Positions 1 through 8,744 are shown, counted from the first letter of the stretch. The stretch is 64,000 bases of DNA from an uncultured Chlamydiae bacterium (GCA_903824495.1 CAIJXB010000026.1:1-64000); one strand, 5' to 3'. A program made the numbers and translations. Notes: generated from the letters alone by a model not told the origin.

Positions 1-9
1 AGTAGCCAT
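1..9 (-). CDS. 5' end of a gene leaving the window
   Basis: An ATG on the minus strand at 9-7 opens the codons Met-Ala-Thr and then leaves the window. It is preceded by AAGGGGG at 22-16, a good Shine-Dalgarno at a spacing of six. Nothing can be said about the product from three codons. The gene would be divergent from rplU, so 10-281 holds the control regions of both. Confidence 0.35.
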
Positions 10-175
10 AAAATACCCCCTTAAAAAGGAAAAGCTTAGGTTAAACACATTATTCAACCACTTATTATTAAGTTATAATATAGTTATTTATTGATCAATA
101 AAAAAATATTTAATCTTTAAAAACCCTGAATTTAGGGCCCTTTTCCTCAAAAGACCCCCTTTTCACTTTTTATAC

Positions 176-205
176 TTGACTAAGAACAAAAGGTTCTTTT
201 ATCAT
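176..205 (+). promoter_or_regulatory. Candidate promoter of rplU-rpmA
   Basis: TTGACT (176-181) and TATCAT (200-205) are separated by 18 bases, a good match to the sigma-70/sigma-66 type. The spacer is almost filled by a 6-bp inverted repeat, AAGAAC (182-187) and GTTCTT (193-198). A repressor could bind there, or it may be chance. The rplU start codon lies about 75 bases further on. Confidence 0.5.
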
Positions 206-281
206 CTCCGCTTTCCTCTCCAATGGGTCTATTCAAAAAGACTCATATACCATCGCAACGGATTAACATTCAGGAGGTCAA

Positions 282-593
282 ATGTACGCGATTATTGAAA
301 CCGGCGGAAAGCAATATAGAGTAGAAAAAAACGACGTCATCGATATCGAACTCGTTGATACTGCTCAAGATGGGAAAATAGAATTTGCCCAAGTACTTTT
401 TTTAAATGATGGAGCCTCCCTTAAGATCGGAGCCCCCTATCTCGCTCAAAGCAAAGTGAAAGCTGAGCTAGTAGCTGAAGTAAAAGGACCTAAAGTGGTT
501 GCTTTTAAGTACAAAAAGAGAAAAGGATACCGTAGAAAAGTAGGCCACCGTCAGCGCTACTCAAGAATTAAAATTACAGACATCATAGGCTAG
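282..593 (+). CDS. rplU: 50S ribosomal protein L21
   Basis: L21 is a structural protein of the large ribosomal subunit that binds 23S rRNA with L20. The 103 residues are the normal bacterial length. The N-terminus [18 protein letters not shown] is diagnostic, and the basic C-terminal stretch [17 protein letters not shown] is the rRNA-binding tail. The ATG at 282 has a perfect AGGAGG (272-277) four bases upstream. rpmA follows after 11 bases, the nearly universal rplU-rpmA pair, and obg comes next, the same order I recall for C. trachomatis CT420-CT419-CT418. The call is certain. Confidence 0.98.
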   Translation: MYAIIETGGKQYRVEKNDVIDIELVDTAQDGKIEFAQVLFLNDGASLKIGAPYLAQSKVKAELVAEVKGPKVVAFKYKKRKGYRRKVGHRQRYSRIKITDIIG

Positions 594-604
594 GAGCGTC
601 ATAC

Positions 605-865
605 ATGGCACATAAGAAAGGTCAAGGTTCTACAAGAAACGGACGAGATTCTAACTCACAGCGTCTAGGCGTTAAAGCTTCTGGCGGACAGTTTGTAACA
701 GCCGGCAGCATCATTGTAAGACAAAGAGGAACTCCATGGGTTCCTGCTAAGAACGTAGGCAAAGGAAAGGATGATACCCTTTTTGCTTTGATGGACGGAA
801 TTGTAACTTATCGTAAAACGAATAAGACATACGTTTCTGTTCTCCCAGCACCTGAAGCTAAGTAA
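605..865 (+). CDS. rpmA: 50S ribosomal protein L27
   Basis: L27 reaches into the peptidyl-transferase centre with its N-terminal tail and helps position the tRNA acceptor end. The 86-residue product begins [18 protein letters not shown] and contains [17 protein letters not shown], both signatures of the family. There is no cleavable N-terminal extension of the Firmicutes type, so the mature tail begins directly after Met. It is 11 bases after rplU and in the same transcript. A strong hairpin terminator follows at 890-910. Confidence 0.98.
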   Translation: MAHKKGQGSTRNGRDSNSQRLGVKASGGQFVTAGSIIVRQRGTPWVPAKNVGKGKDDTLFALMDGIVTYRKTNKTYVSVLPAPEAK

Positions 866-889
866 TCTAGATATTTATTATTACAAATA

Positions 890-917
890 CCCCTTCTGAA
901 CAAGAAGGGGCTATTTT
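890..917 (+). terminator. Intrinsic terminator after rpmA
   Basis: A perfect 8-bp stem, CCCCTTCT (890-897) and AGAAGGGG (903-910), with loop GAACA is followed by CTATTTTTAT. It closes the rplU-rpmA transcript, so obg at 947 depends on read-through or on a separate promoter. Confidence 0.85.
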
Positions 918-946
918 TATCTCTTTTCAAAAGATGGTTTGTATTC

Positions 947-2023
947 ATGTTTGTTGACTCAACGCTTCTCACACTCTCTGCCGGTAAAGGCGGCAATGGC
1001 GTAATCGCTTGGCGCAGAGAAAAGTATATCCCGAAAGGTGGACCTACGGGAGGAGACGGAGGGCATGGTGGCTCAATCGTAATCAGAGCCGATAGACAAA
1101 CCCTTTCTCTACAAGACTATCGCAATAAACGAATCATTTGCGCTAAAAACGGAGATGCTGGTAGTTATAACCTCATGCAAGGAAGAACTGGACCTAATTT
1201 GATCATTAAGGTTCCTTGCGGCACTCTTGTTAAAGATCGCAATACCGGAGAAGTTCTTTTTGACCTCACAGAAGATCGTCAAGAAATAATTATTTGCCGC
1301 GGAGGCAAAGGTGGAAAAGGGAACCACCACTTTAAATCCCCTACCCACCAAGCTCCCCACTTTTGCACAGAAGGCACAGCCGGCGAAACTAAAGAAATCG
1401 AGCTAGAGCTTAAACTGATTGCCGACGTAGGATTCGTAGGAATGCCCAACGCTGGTAAATCGACACTCCTTTCTAATTTGACCTATGCCCGCGTAAAAAT
1501 TGGAGCTTACCCCTTTACTACACTATTCCCTAATTTGGGCTATGCTAAAAGCAAGTCACAGACAAGGCTCCTCTTAGCCGACATTCCAGGAATTATTGAG
1601 AATGCTCATAAAAACAAAGGTCTTGGATATGCCTTTTTAAGACATATCGAAAGAACCTCTATTTTGATCTTCGTTGTTGACATTTCCGGCTTTGAGCAAA
1701 GAGATCCAATAGAAGATTACAAAGTCTTAAGAAACGAGCTAAAGGAATACAATCCCGATATGCTCGAAAAACCATTCCTGATCGCTTTAAATAAAATCGA
1801 CATGGATGACTCTCGCGAAAATGCAGAGCTATTCCGTAAAGCCGTAGATGTCGCTCCTGAGTGCATCTTTGAAATCTCAGCTAAAGAGGAAGAAGGCTTA
1901 TCTTCTTTACTCGAAGCACTGGAAGCCCTTTCTAGAAAGCTTGCTCCTCCTCCTGTTGTTACTTTAGATGAGACTGAACTCTCCTCTGAAGAAGAAACAG
2001 AAGAAGACCTCGTTACCGTCTAA
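947..2023 (+). CDS. obg: GTPase Obg (CgtA/ObgE)
   Basis: Obg is an essential P-loop GTPase that binds the 50S subunit late in assembly and links ribosome maturation to growth. The order of parts is standard. A glycine-rich Obg domain fills roughly residues 1-160, with many GG turns such as GGPTGGDGGHGG. The G domain follows, with GMPNAGKS (G1), DIPG (G3), NKID (G4) and SAK (G5). An acidic Glu/Asp tail ends the protein. The length of 358 is slightly above the usual 335-345 because of that tail. The gene follows rpmA by about 80 bases, across a terminator. The ATG at 947 gives the canonical start MFVDSTLLTLSAGKGGNG. Confidence 0.97.
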   Translation: MFVDSTLLTLSAGKGGNGVIAWRREKYIPKGGPTGGDGGHGGSIVIRADRQTLSLQDYRNKRIICAKNGDAGSYNLMQGRTGPNLIIKVPCGTLVKDRNTGEVLFDLTEDRQEIIICRGGKGGKGNHHFKSPTHQAPHFCTEGTAGETKEIELELKLIADVGFVGMPNAGKSTLLSNLTYARVKIGAYPFTTLFPNLGYAKSKSQTRLLLADIPGIIENAHKNKGLGYAFLRHIERTSILIFVVDISGFEQRDPIEDYKVLRNELKEYNPDMLEKPFLIALNKIDMDDSRENAELFRKAVDVAPECIFEISAKEEEGLSSLLEALEALSRKLAPPPVVTLDETELSSEEETEEDLVTV

Positions 2024-2037
2024 GAAAAATATTCGAT

Positions 2038-2065
2038 AAAAAAAAGCTCCGCTGAAAAGCGGAGC
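2038..2065 (-). terminator. Intrinsic terminator of the minus-strand symporter gene
   Basis: GCTCCGCT (2046-2053), loop GAAA and AGCGGAGC (2058-2065) form an 8-bp GC-rich hairpin. On the minus strand it is followed by eight U residues (complement of 2038-2045), so it mainly ends the gene at 2085-3425. The plus side has no U-run but may still stop obg transcripts that converge here. Confidence 0.85.
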
Positions 2066-2084
2066 CTATAGAAAAATAGAAAAG

Positions 2085-3425
2085 TTATTCTGCTATGCTT
2101 TCTTTCTTCCCAAAGAAGCTTAAACTTCCTGCAATCACCTCTTTAGAAAGCCCTGCCACTCCAAATAGATTCGTCAGAAGCATAAGGGCTATAGAAAAGT
2201 CCGCAAGTACCCAAACAAGATCTACACGCGCTATGGCGCCAATAGGAATGAGAAGTAAGTAAAGGTATTGAAATAGCTTAGCGCTTTTCTTGCCCCAGAG
2301 AAACTCTGCAGCCTTTTCTCCACATCCTCCCCACGCAAGAATCGTGGTATAGGCAAATAAGGAAAGAGAAAAGAATACAATCCCCATTCCAAAAGCCTCT
2401 CCAAACACTTTTTGAAACGCATAGACGACCATGTTAGTGCTTTGAAGTCCTGAGTGCTCAAAGGCACCTGTAACAATTAAAATAAGCCCTGTCATCGTGC
2501 AGATCATCATGACCAGAAAAGGGGCAACTAACGTTACAACACCATCTAAGACAGGATGTTCACTTTTTGCTCCAGATTGTAAAATAGGAACAATCCCAGT
2601 CCCGGCATCCGTTGCAAATACGCCCCGCTCAAATCCCGTAGAAAGGGCTTTCATGAGGCCATAGCCCAAAGCCCCACCAGCGAATGAAGTAAATCCAAAG
2701 GCGCTTTTAACCATTAAAAGTAGAGCAGAGGCAACTTCACCTCTATAAAAAACCAAAACAACAAGACCTGCTCCTATATAAAGGATGGCCATGGCAGGAA
2801 CAACAGAAGAAGCTACTTTAGCAACCCTTTGCATCCCCCCTAAGACCACCAAAGCAGAAAGGACCATAATAACAAGACCACAAAGAAGCGGCTGGACCCC
2901 AAGCGTCTGCAAAGGTAATACTGTAGAGTTCACTTGAGCAAAGTTCCCAACTAAAACAGCTCCGATCAAAGTAAAAAAGGCAAAACAAGCAGCCACTTTT
3001 TTAAAACCAAGTCCATTTTTTAGATAGTACATAGGGCCACCGATGTATTCTCCGGAGGCATTTTGAGTGCGGTATTTAACGCCAAGATAGCAGCTGCTGT
3101 ACTGGATGATCGATCCTAAAAAGGCCATGAGCCACATCCACACAAGAGACCCTGGGCCCCCCATTGTAAGAGCTACAGCCATTCCGGAGATGTTCCCCGT
3201 ACCTAAATTGCCTGCGATAACCGCTGAAACAGCCTCGTAATGAGAGATATCTCCATCACCTTTACCGTTTGATTTAAAAAGACTTATGATACTCAGCTTC
3301 ATTTTCGTTACTTGTAAGCACTTAAGGCGGATCGTTAAAAAAATACTAAGCACTACAATAGCCGGAAATACTAAATAGAATGTTAAGAGCTGATTAAATT
3401 GAGAGAAAAAATTATACAAATTCAC
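2085..3425 (-). CDS. Alanine/glycine:cation symporter (AgcS/DagA family)
   Basis: This is an inner-membrane sodium- or proton-coupled transporter for small neutral amino acids such as alanine or glycine. The 446 residues form about ten or eleven hydrophobic segments. Family landmarks are GNLGTGNISGMAVAL with GGPGSLVWMW (about 70-100), then GEYIGGPMYYLKNGLG (about 125-140), and a modified middle signature ATDAGTGIVPIL where most members have EAGMGS. Uptake of host amino acids suits an intracellular organism, and Chlamydia carries two dagA-type genes. The gene stands alone, is convergent with obg, and ends at its own terminator. The substrate cannot be fixed from sequence. Confidence 0.9.
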   Translation of the reverse strand: MNLYNFFSQFNQLLTFYLVFPAIVVLSIFLTIRLKCLQVTKMKLSIISLFKSNGKGDGDISHYEAVSAVIAGNLGTGNISGMAVALTMGGPGSLVWMWLMAFLGSIIQYSSCYLGVKYRTQNASGEYIGGPMYYLKNGLGFKKVAACFAFFTLIGAVLVGNFAQVNSTVLPLQTLGVQPLLCGLVIMVLSALVVLGGMQRVAKVASSVVPAMAILYIGAGLVVLVFYRGEVASALLLMVKSAFGFTSFAGGALGYGLMKALSTGFERGVFATDAGTGIVPILQSGAKSEHPVLDGVVTLVAPFLVMMICTMTGLILIVTGAFEHSGLQSTNMVVYAFQKVFGEAFGMGIVFFSLSLFAYTTILAWGGCGEKAAEFLWGKKSAKLFQYLYLLLIPIGAIARVDLVWVLADFSIALMLLTNLFGVAGLSKEVIAGSLSFFGKKESIAE

Positions 3426-3517
3426 ACCAAGATTTATCTTTCATAAAAAAACAGGGTCATTTTAACAAAATAATCCCTCTAGATCTACTAAAAAAAATCT
3501 AACTAGCCCGTCTCTAA

Positions 3518-6133
3518 CTAGCTTCTTCCCTCCACTAAAATAGCAAGTCGCCTTCGATTTTCTTTAGAAAATACGGGGGGGATTTGATTTAAGACTTTCT
3601 TGTATGTAAGGCATTTTAAACTCTCGATGACATCTTCATTTTTTTCCTGCAAAATAAGCCCCTCTCGAATCGTTTCAAATCTTTCATAAGAAAGTAAACT
3701 GTTAGATCTTCCGGCAAAATCACTTAGAAAATTTTCGACTCGATGCAGCAGATCTTCTGGAAGATGCGTACTAGACTGTATAGAGAAATAGTGACAAATC
3801 TTCCCTTCTAAGATATTACCCCAACTATGAAGTTGATAGGCTGTTTGCTGTTTTGTTCTGAGCTCATTAAAAAATTCGGTGCGGAGCAAAACCGCAAGAA
3901 CTTTGTGAATCGCTTCTAAATCCGCGCTAACTTCTCCAGCTTCAATGAAAAGAAGAAGGGCATTGCCACTACGATTTGTCTTTTGTAAAAATACATAATC
4001 GTCAAGGAATGTAACCTCTCTAGAAGAATCTTTCTGAGTCCTTTGGTAAGCCTTCGCATCTAAAACTAAAAGAATTTCTTCCCAAAGCTCTAGGATTTGT
4101 TCCGGAGCTTCTTCTCCTATAACCACAGCTTCAATAAAAAGCTCTTTGAAATATGATCTCTCAAAGGCTTTGTACTCTTTGAAGTCTACTTCCCGCAAAG
4201 AATCATATAGATCCACTTGCGTTGAGTAAGCTGGGTTTAAAATAGAGTCCAAAACCTCTTCTGCGTATTCTAGAAGTGGTGGATCTCCCAGATGAGAATC
4301 GATCAATTCTTTTTTACTCTTTTCAAATTGAGCTTTCGAAGTTCTTATAGTTTTTAATAGAGAAAAAAATCTTCGAAAGGTTTTTAGAAATTCATCTTTG
4401 GCTACTTTAAGAACTAATGATACGTTTGAACCTTCGATCTCCAAAGTCCCAACGATGCTTTCCTCTCGATCAAACTCTTGCTTCAAAAGCGCATTCAATC
4501 GATGTGCAAAGATTTTGTTCAAAGCCCCTTGCATGTGAAAACTATCAGAAGAAGGTCTTTCTATGAAAAAAAAGACATCTAAAGATCCTGAACTCTTTAA
4601 TGAAGATTCTATCCAACGGATGGATCCTCTTTCGTCTTCTAAAAGAAGAATAGGATCTTTTTCTTCTATTTCTGACTCTTCTACATCAAAGGAAATTTCT
4701 TCCTTTTCTCCTTTGAATGGAATCAGCGGGTAAGGAGCTTCTTCACTCCACCGCTCTAGTTTTTCTTGAGAAACCCTTCGAATCACATAAGGAGATCCCA
4801 TCCACTTTTCAATACGAGAAAGTTTTACGCCTACTTCTTCAGGGGCCCCAACAAGAGCGTAGATACACTCAAAAGGATTGAGATCTAATAGTAGAGAATT
4901 TGCTTCAGACACATTCATTGATCCCTGATCCATCTCATCGATCAACTCGGATGATATTTTTAAAGCACCTTCCAAGCTGCTTTCAAAAGAGGGGTGACGC
5001 TCAATCTTTTTAACTAAACTCTGAGGTATACCTATTTGCTTAAAACCATTGAGCACCTGAAAACATTTAGAAATCACCTCTTCATGGTGAATCAGTCCTT
5101 CGTCGCTGAGGACTATATTGATCATGAAAAGCCCTTGCTCCCCGCTGATCCTCCAAAACTCCAGCCCTGCTTCTCGAACGTGGGGCTGCTCTTCTAAAAT
5201 TTGAGCTAAGCTATTAGAGCGATCATAGTTGAGCGCTAATTGAAGGAGCTCAATTGCTTGGCTATTTGTTGAAGAAAGCTCCCAAATCAAAGAAAGAGAG
5301 CGATTTTTAAGAGCTGGTTTTAGATAGATGAAACAACCTCTTTGCTCTAAAGACGTAATTTTTTCTCTTCCTTTTTTTTCCTTTTGATTGCCCTCAGGGA
5401 TCTGAGAAAAATAATAAATAGCTGCCGATTCAAGAACCTCTAAAGGTTCTGGAGACATAAGAACTAGCTTCATGGACTTTGGCTGATACTGATCCTTAAA
5501 CCATTTCTCAATGTCTACTCGTCTAAGTCGTGATAAAGTTGTTAGATTTCCACAAGAGAGTTTTCTATTGGAATGATTTGGATTTCCGCTTTCCTTTAAA
5601 ACTCTCCATAACCGCAAAGGGTCATCTTCTATTGAATCTTCAAATTCATGATGTACAGCGTGGACTTCTCGCTCAATTGCAGAGCTAGTAAAAAGAGGAT
5701 TTATAAAAAAATGGGAAAAGCGATCTAAAGCTCCTAAAAAAGAGCTCTTAGGAACAGAAAATCCATACAAGGTCTTATCCCATCTTGTATAGGCATTGTA
5801 CTCACCCCCTCTTTCCAAGACATACTTAGAAAAGTCGTTTTCTCCTGGATAAGCTTCCGTGCCTAAAAACAGCAGATGCTCTACAAAGTGGGCCATACCA
5901 GGATATTCCTCTGGATCATCCCAGCTTCCAGCCTCTACAGAAAGGGAAGCTGAAAATTCTGTAAACGAAGGATCAGAGATAAGTAGAGCTTCAATGCCAT
6001 TGGGAAGATGGATCTTTGAAGTTTTCTGGAAAGAAGAAGGGAGCTCTAAAGAGCTCCCTGTCTCTGAACAAAATATTAGACATACAAAAAAAACAATTAC
6101 TCGAGTAATCAACCTATACCTTTCGGTTTCCAA
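3518..6133 (-). CDS. Exported insulinase/pitrilysin-type M16 zinc metalloprotease
   Basis: This is an M16 family zinc peptidase of the pitrilysin/insulin-degrading-enzyme type, which degrades peptides inside a closed chamber. The inverted zinc motif HFVEH gives ligands His82 and His86 and the catalytic Glu85. The third ligand lies in the EREVHAVHHEFED stretch, equivalent to the VDSEHEKN region of insulysin. A hydrophobic leader at residues 8-22 looks like a signal peptide, so the enzyme probably works in the periplasm. At 871 residues it is shorter than pitrilysin (about 960), with weak similarity in the second half. Chlamydia has an equivalent (ptr, CT806 from memory). The start overlaps the end of the upstream gene by 20 bases, which suggests translational coupling. 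Confidence 0.9.
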   Translation of the reverse strand: METERYRLITRVIVFFVCLIFCSETGSSLELPSSFQKTSKIHLPNGIEALLISDPSFTEFSASLSVEAGSWDDPEEYPGMAHFVEHLLFLGTEAYPGENDFSKYVLERGGEYNAYTRWDKTLYGFSVPKSSFLGALDRFSHFFINPLFTSSAIEREVHAVHHEFEDSIEDDPLRLWRVLKESGNPNHSNRKLSCGNLTTLSRLRRVDIEKWFKDQYQPKSMKLVLMSPEPLEVLESAAIYYFSQIPEGNQKEKKGREKITSLEQRGCFIYLKPALKNRSLSLIWELSSTNSQAIELLQLALNYDRSNSLAQILEEQPHVREAGLEFWRISGEQGLFMINIVLSDEGLIHHEEVISKCFQVLNGFKQIGIPQSLVKKIERHPSFESSLEGALKISSELIDEMDQGSMNVSEANSLLLDLNPFECIYALVGAPEEVGVKLSRIEKWMGSPYVIRRVSQEKLERWSEEAPYPLIPFKGEKEEISFDVEESEIEEKDPILLLEDERGSIRWIESSLKSSGSLDVFFFIERPSSDSFHMQGALNKIFAHRLNALLKQEFDREESIVGTLEIEGSNVSLVLKVAKDEFLKTFRRFFSLLKTIRTSKAQFEKSKKELIDSHLGDPPLLEYAEEVLDSILNPAYSTQVDLYDSLREVDFKEYKAFERSYFKELFIEAVVIGEEAPEQILELWEEILLVLDAKAYQRTQKDSSREVTFLDDYVFLQKTNRSGNALLLFIEAGEVSADLEAIHKVLAVLLRTEFFNELRTKQQTAYQLHSWGNILEGKICHYFSIQSSTHLPEDLLHRVENFLSDFAGRSNSLLSYERFETIREGLILQEKNEDVIESLKCLTYKKVLNQIPPVFSKENRRRLAILVEGRS

Positions 6134-6713
6134 TAAGCTCTTTGCAATCTGAAGTAACCTTATCCCTCTGTGCTTTGTCAGAAATCCCTTTTATGATTTC
6201 TTTCAGATCAGAACTACCAATCCAGCGAGAACCTCTCTCTGCAATGATCTTAGCAGCTCTCTCCAAGGTGTCATCTTTTTTCTGCACATGATGCATAGAA
6301 TCTGCAAATTGTGTAACAAGAAAAATGTCATTTTTCTCTGCACCATAAATGCTAATTTCTCCATAGACATCGTTCACAAAGGAAACATCCTTAGTCGACT
6401 CGGCGAGCTCTGCTGCTACGTTATAGAAACCTTCTTTAATGAGAAGTCCGGTAATCTCTTTCTTTTCTCCCTCGCTTAAAAAATTCATGCAAAGATTAAC
6501 AACATTTGCTGAATGTCGAATAGCAGGGCCATTATTCAATGATAAAGAGAAAGCTGCCGCCTCAAAGAATTTCCCACTTTCAATCAAACTTTTAAAAATG
6601 ACTTTTTGTTGTTCAGGACTAAAAGTTTTACATTGATCTAGAATTTTTTGCCCTGAACGATCTGTAGGATCAATCTCTATTGTAGCATCTGTTACGCTCT
6701 GTATTATAAGCAT
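6114..6713 (-). CDS. Hypothetical helical protein
   Basis: I do not recognise this 199-residue protein. It is predicted by eye to be all-helical and soluble, with short repeating units of about 35 residues (for example FKSLIESGKFFEAAAFSLSL and LIKEGFYNVAAELAEST). That looks like a small helical-repeat scaffold of the TPR or HEAT type. There is no signal peptide or membrane segment. It lies directly upstream of the M16 protease gene and overlaps it by 20 bases, so the two are almost certainly co-expressed. An adaptor or substrate role is possible but unproven. Upstream, 6714-6873 is a divergent control region with the plus-strand kinase-like gene. Confidence 0.65.
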   Translation of the reverse strand: MLIIQSVTDATIEIDPTDRSGQKILDQCKTFSPEQQKVIFKSLIESGKFFEAAAFSLSLNNGPAIRHSANVVNLCMNFLSEGEKKEITGLLIKEGFYNVAAELAESTKDVSFVNDVYGEISIYGAEKNDIFLVTQFADSMHHVQKKDDTLERAAKIIAERGSRWIGSSDLKEIIKGISDKAQRDKVTSDCKELIGNRKV

Positions 6714-6873
6714 TTCCAGCTCCTATTAATATGTTTTTTGCCGAAGAGCCTAAAGGCTCGTTTCATTTACTTCAAGGTTCATTTCGAAAAAATCGTCTAT
6801 GGACATTTAAACAAAAAACTGGCTAGAATCAGCCAAACGATTACTACTGAACTACCTCATATTCTCTACTCGT

Positions 6874-7764
6874 ATGAAAAATCGAATACTACTAACAACG
6901 CTTTTTATAGCCGCCTCTGTCTCCCTCTATTACTTCTGTAAATATCAAACAGATGGGTTCCAGGTACTAAAGATCATTTCTTCTCATCATGCTGAGTCAA
7001 AATGGGACGTCAAGGCTTCTGAAGAAGAAGAAAAAACCCTTTCCACCGCTTTAGATCAACCTTTTCATTATCTTGGCAAGGGAAGACGTTGTTATGCTTT
7101 TGTTTCCGAAGATCAAAAATATGTATTAAAATTCGTACGCACCTTTCAAATCACGCCTCCTTGGTGGAGCCGTTTAAGCCTTACCCAATCTCTATTTCCT
7201 TCTCTTTGTGAAAAAGAGTTCATCAAAAAAGAAATACGTAGGACTCAGAATTTTAATGGCTACAAGATGGGCTTTGAAAAGCTTAAAGAGCAGACGGGAA
7301 CGATCTTTCTCCACCTCAATCCAACTACCACTTTGCAAAAAGATGTCACGCTGTATGATAAAATCGGCATTAAACATATTTTACCAGCAGACAATCTCGT
7401 CTTTATTCTACAAAAAAAAGCAGAGCCTTTTTCTTCCTACTTTAGAAATCTTCTAGCCAAAGGCGATGAGACTGAAGTGAAAATTCTTATTTCAGAGTTT
7501 GCCCTTCTACTTAAAACAAGAGCAGATCACCATATCGCTGATTGGGACATGTCCCCTCTTAACTTAGGAATCGCAGATGGAAAATGGGTCGCTTTTGATT
7601 TGGATGGCCTTAAGTTCGTGCCTCCTGAGAAATTCACAACCAAAGCACTTATGCTACGCAGCGGAAAGAGGATCATCAGAAAATTAAACAAAACAAGGCC
7701 TGACCTTGCAGAGTTTTTGATAGCAGAGATCGAAGGCTTGCAAGGGAGCGAAGACTCCCTTTGA
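6874..7764 (+). CDS. Exported or membrane-anchored protein-kinase-fold protein
   Basis: The 296 residues start with a hydrophobic segment (about 4-22, then FCKYQ), a signal anchor or signal peptide, followed by a divergent protein-kinase-like fold. FHYLGKGRRCYAFV (64-77) is a glycine-rich loop, and VLKF with Lys86 is the ATP-anchoring position. ADHHIADWDMSPLN contains Asp225 and Asn230 at catalytic-loop spacing, and FDLDGLKF (241-248) stands where DFG would be. So the metal- and ATP-binding residues look present, although overall similarity to Ser/Thr kinases is low. It may instead phosphorylate a small molecule. No clear ribosome-binding site precedes the ATG. It is the first gene of the accessory block and divergent from the helical hypothetical gene. 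Confidence 0.72.
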   Translation: MKNRILLTTLFIAASVSLYYFCKYQTDGFQVLKIISSHHAESKWDVKASEEEEKTLSTALDQPFHYLGKGRRCYAFVSEDQKYVLKFVRTFQITPPWWSRLSLTQSLFPSLCEKEFIKKEIRRTQNFNGYKMGFEKLKEQTGTIFLHLNPTTTLQKDVTLYDKIGIKHILPADNLVFILQKKAEPFSSYFRNLLAKGDETEVKILISEFALLLKTRADHHIADWDMSPLNLGIADGKWVAFDLDGLKFVPPEKFTTKALMLRSGKRIIRKLNKTRPDLAEFLIAEIEGLQGSEDSL

Positions 7765-7770
7765 TACACT

Positions 7771-7798
7771 CAGATCGGGGGATTATTCCCCCGATCTG
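7771..7798. terminator. Hairpin between convergent genes
   Basis: A perfect 11-bp stem, CAGATCGGGGG (7771-7781) and CCCCCGATCTG (7788-7798) with loop ATTATT, lies between the kinase-like gene and the collagen-like gene that converge on it. The flanks are AT-rich without a long U-run, so termination strength is uncertain. It could serve both strands. Confidence 0.7.
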
Positions 7799-7826
7799 TT
7801 AAATATTGATCTTCTAGATTAAAATC

Positions 7827-8528
7827 CTAAATCTGACTCTGAATGACAATCGAAATAGAAGTTTCAGGAAGTAAAGATCCTGGGATTGAAGAAATCAAAC
7901 TAATAGGCAATGTTGAAGTGTTAAGCAACTTCAACACTTGTCCTGCATTGACATGGAACACTGTAGTTCCCCCTGTGTTATCCGTGAGCTCTGCAGGGAA
8001 GAGGGTGTATCCAGAAAAACAACTTCCAGGAACAGGAACTCCATCTAAATAAAACGAAAGAGACCAAGCTGGCACTGGATCTGGAAATGGAGGTGTTAGT
8101 TGACCTTCTGCCGTCCACGAAAGCAAGTAATTACCACTTTTTAAGAAAGTGATTTCACCCGTTATACCTACCTGACTTGTATCAAAAGATGTATTAGTAA
8201 CAACATTGAGATGCTCAAATAAACAAACTCCTAAAGAAGGGATATCTTGATCCGTTGTGCTATATGCACTCAGAACAGCAACCTGTCCCGCTGGCGTTTG
8301 ACAGCAAGGACCTTGAGGGCCTGTATTCCCCTGCAATCCTGTAGGACCTTGAGGGCCTGTAATTCCTTGGGGACCTGGAACCCCTTGAGGGCCTTGAATC
8401 CCGGGAGCTCCCTGGGCACCTGGAGGACATATACAGTCTGTGCAACAGCAGCCGCTAGTTGCGCCATAGCCGGTAGATGTCAATAAAAGCACACTTAACG
8501 TAGCTAGGAGAGATAAATTTTTTCTCAT
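7827..8528 (-). CDS. Exported collagen-like protein with cysteine-flanked Gly-X-Y domain
   Basis: The start is set at the ATG at 8528, which has AAGGAAAT upstream. The longer reading back to 8618 lacks a site and would bury the signal peptide. The 233-residue product has a signal peptide (1-23), then Cys27, 28, 29, 32 and 34. Twelve uninterrupted Gly-X-Y triplets follow (residues 37-72, rich in GPQ) plus a final GP. Then come Cys75-76 and a C-terminal domain of about 155 residues that looks like a beta-sandwich of the BclA/C1q/TNF type (ITGEITFLKSGNYLLSW, IVIQSQI). Collagen triplets form trimeric stalks, and the cysteine clusters at both ends could lock trimers by disulfides. It is probably a surface protein. 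The function is unknown. Confidence 0.88.
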   Translation of the reverse strand: MRKNLSLLATLSVLLLTSTGYGATSGCCCTDCICPPGAQGAPGIQGPQGVPGPQGITGPQGPTGLQGNTGPQGPCCQTPAGQVAVLSAYSTTDQDIPSLGVCLFEHLNVVTNTSFDTSQVGITGEITFLKSGNYLLSWTAEGQLTPPFPDPVPAWSLSFYLDGVPVPGSCFSGYTLFPAELTDNTGGTTVFHVNAGQVLKLLNTSTLPISLISSIPGSLLPETSISIVIQSQI

Positions 8529-8744
8529 GATAATTTCCTTATTAAAAAATAGTGTAACATTCCTTTTGATGCCACCATCAAACCCCTCTAAAAAACCTTT
8601 CTTTAGAGGCACCACCATAATTTACATTCATGATAGTATTAGTCAATATTTTATTTAATAACACAACTCAACCTTTTCCCTTGATTCCTTTTCCGTGCGA
8701 AGATAAAAAGAGCCCTCTTTTTTTTCAAAGTAACCGAGTTATTC

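Noticed and set aside
124-137. CCCT and AGGG mini-hairpin in the leader of the minus-strand gene at the left edge
   Set aside because: The four-base stem is too weak to call an attenuator.
3499-3522. CTAACTAGC repeated twice with a 15-base period at the M16 gene stop
   Set aside because: The repeat is too short and has only two copies; it probably arose by chance or slippage and gives only a second in-frame stop.
6738-6941. 67-codon plus-strand reading frame ahead of the kinase-like gene
   Set aside because: It has no ribosome-binding site, no recognisable protein pattern, and overlaps the better-supported gene at 6874 in another frame.
8260-8486. Long open frames on both strands through the collagen-like repeat
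   Set aside because: They are side effects of the Gly-X-Y repeat composition; only one frame has a signal peptide, site and domain structure.
8705-8722. AAAAAGAG and CTCTTTTT inverted repeat 23 bases before the sulfotransferase start
   Set aside because: The stem is almost all A-T with a two-base loop and lies between divergent genes, where a terminator makes little sense.
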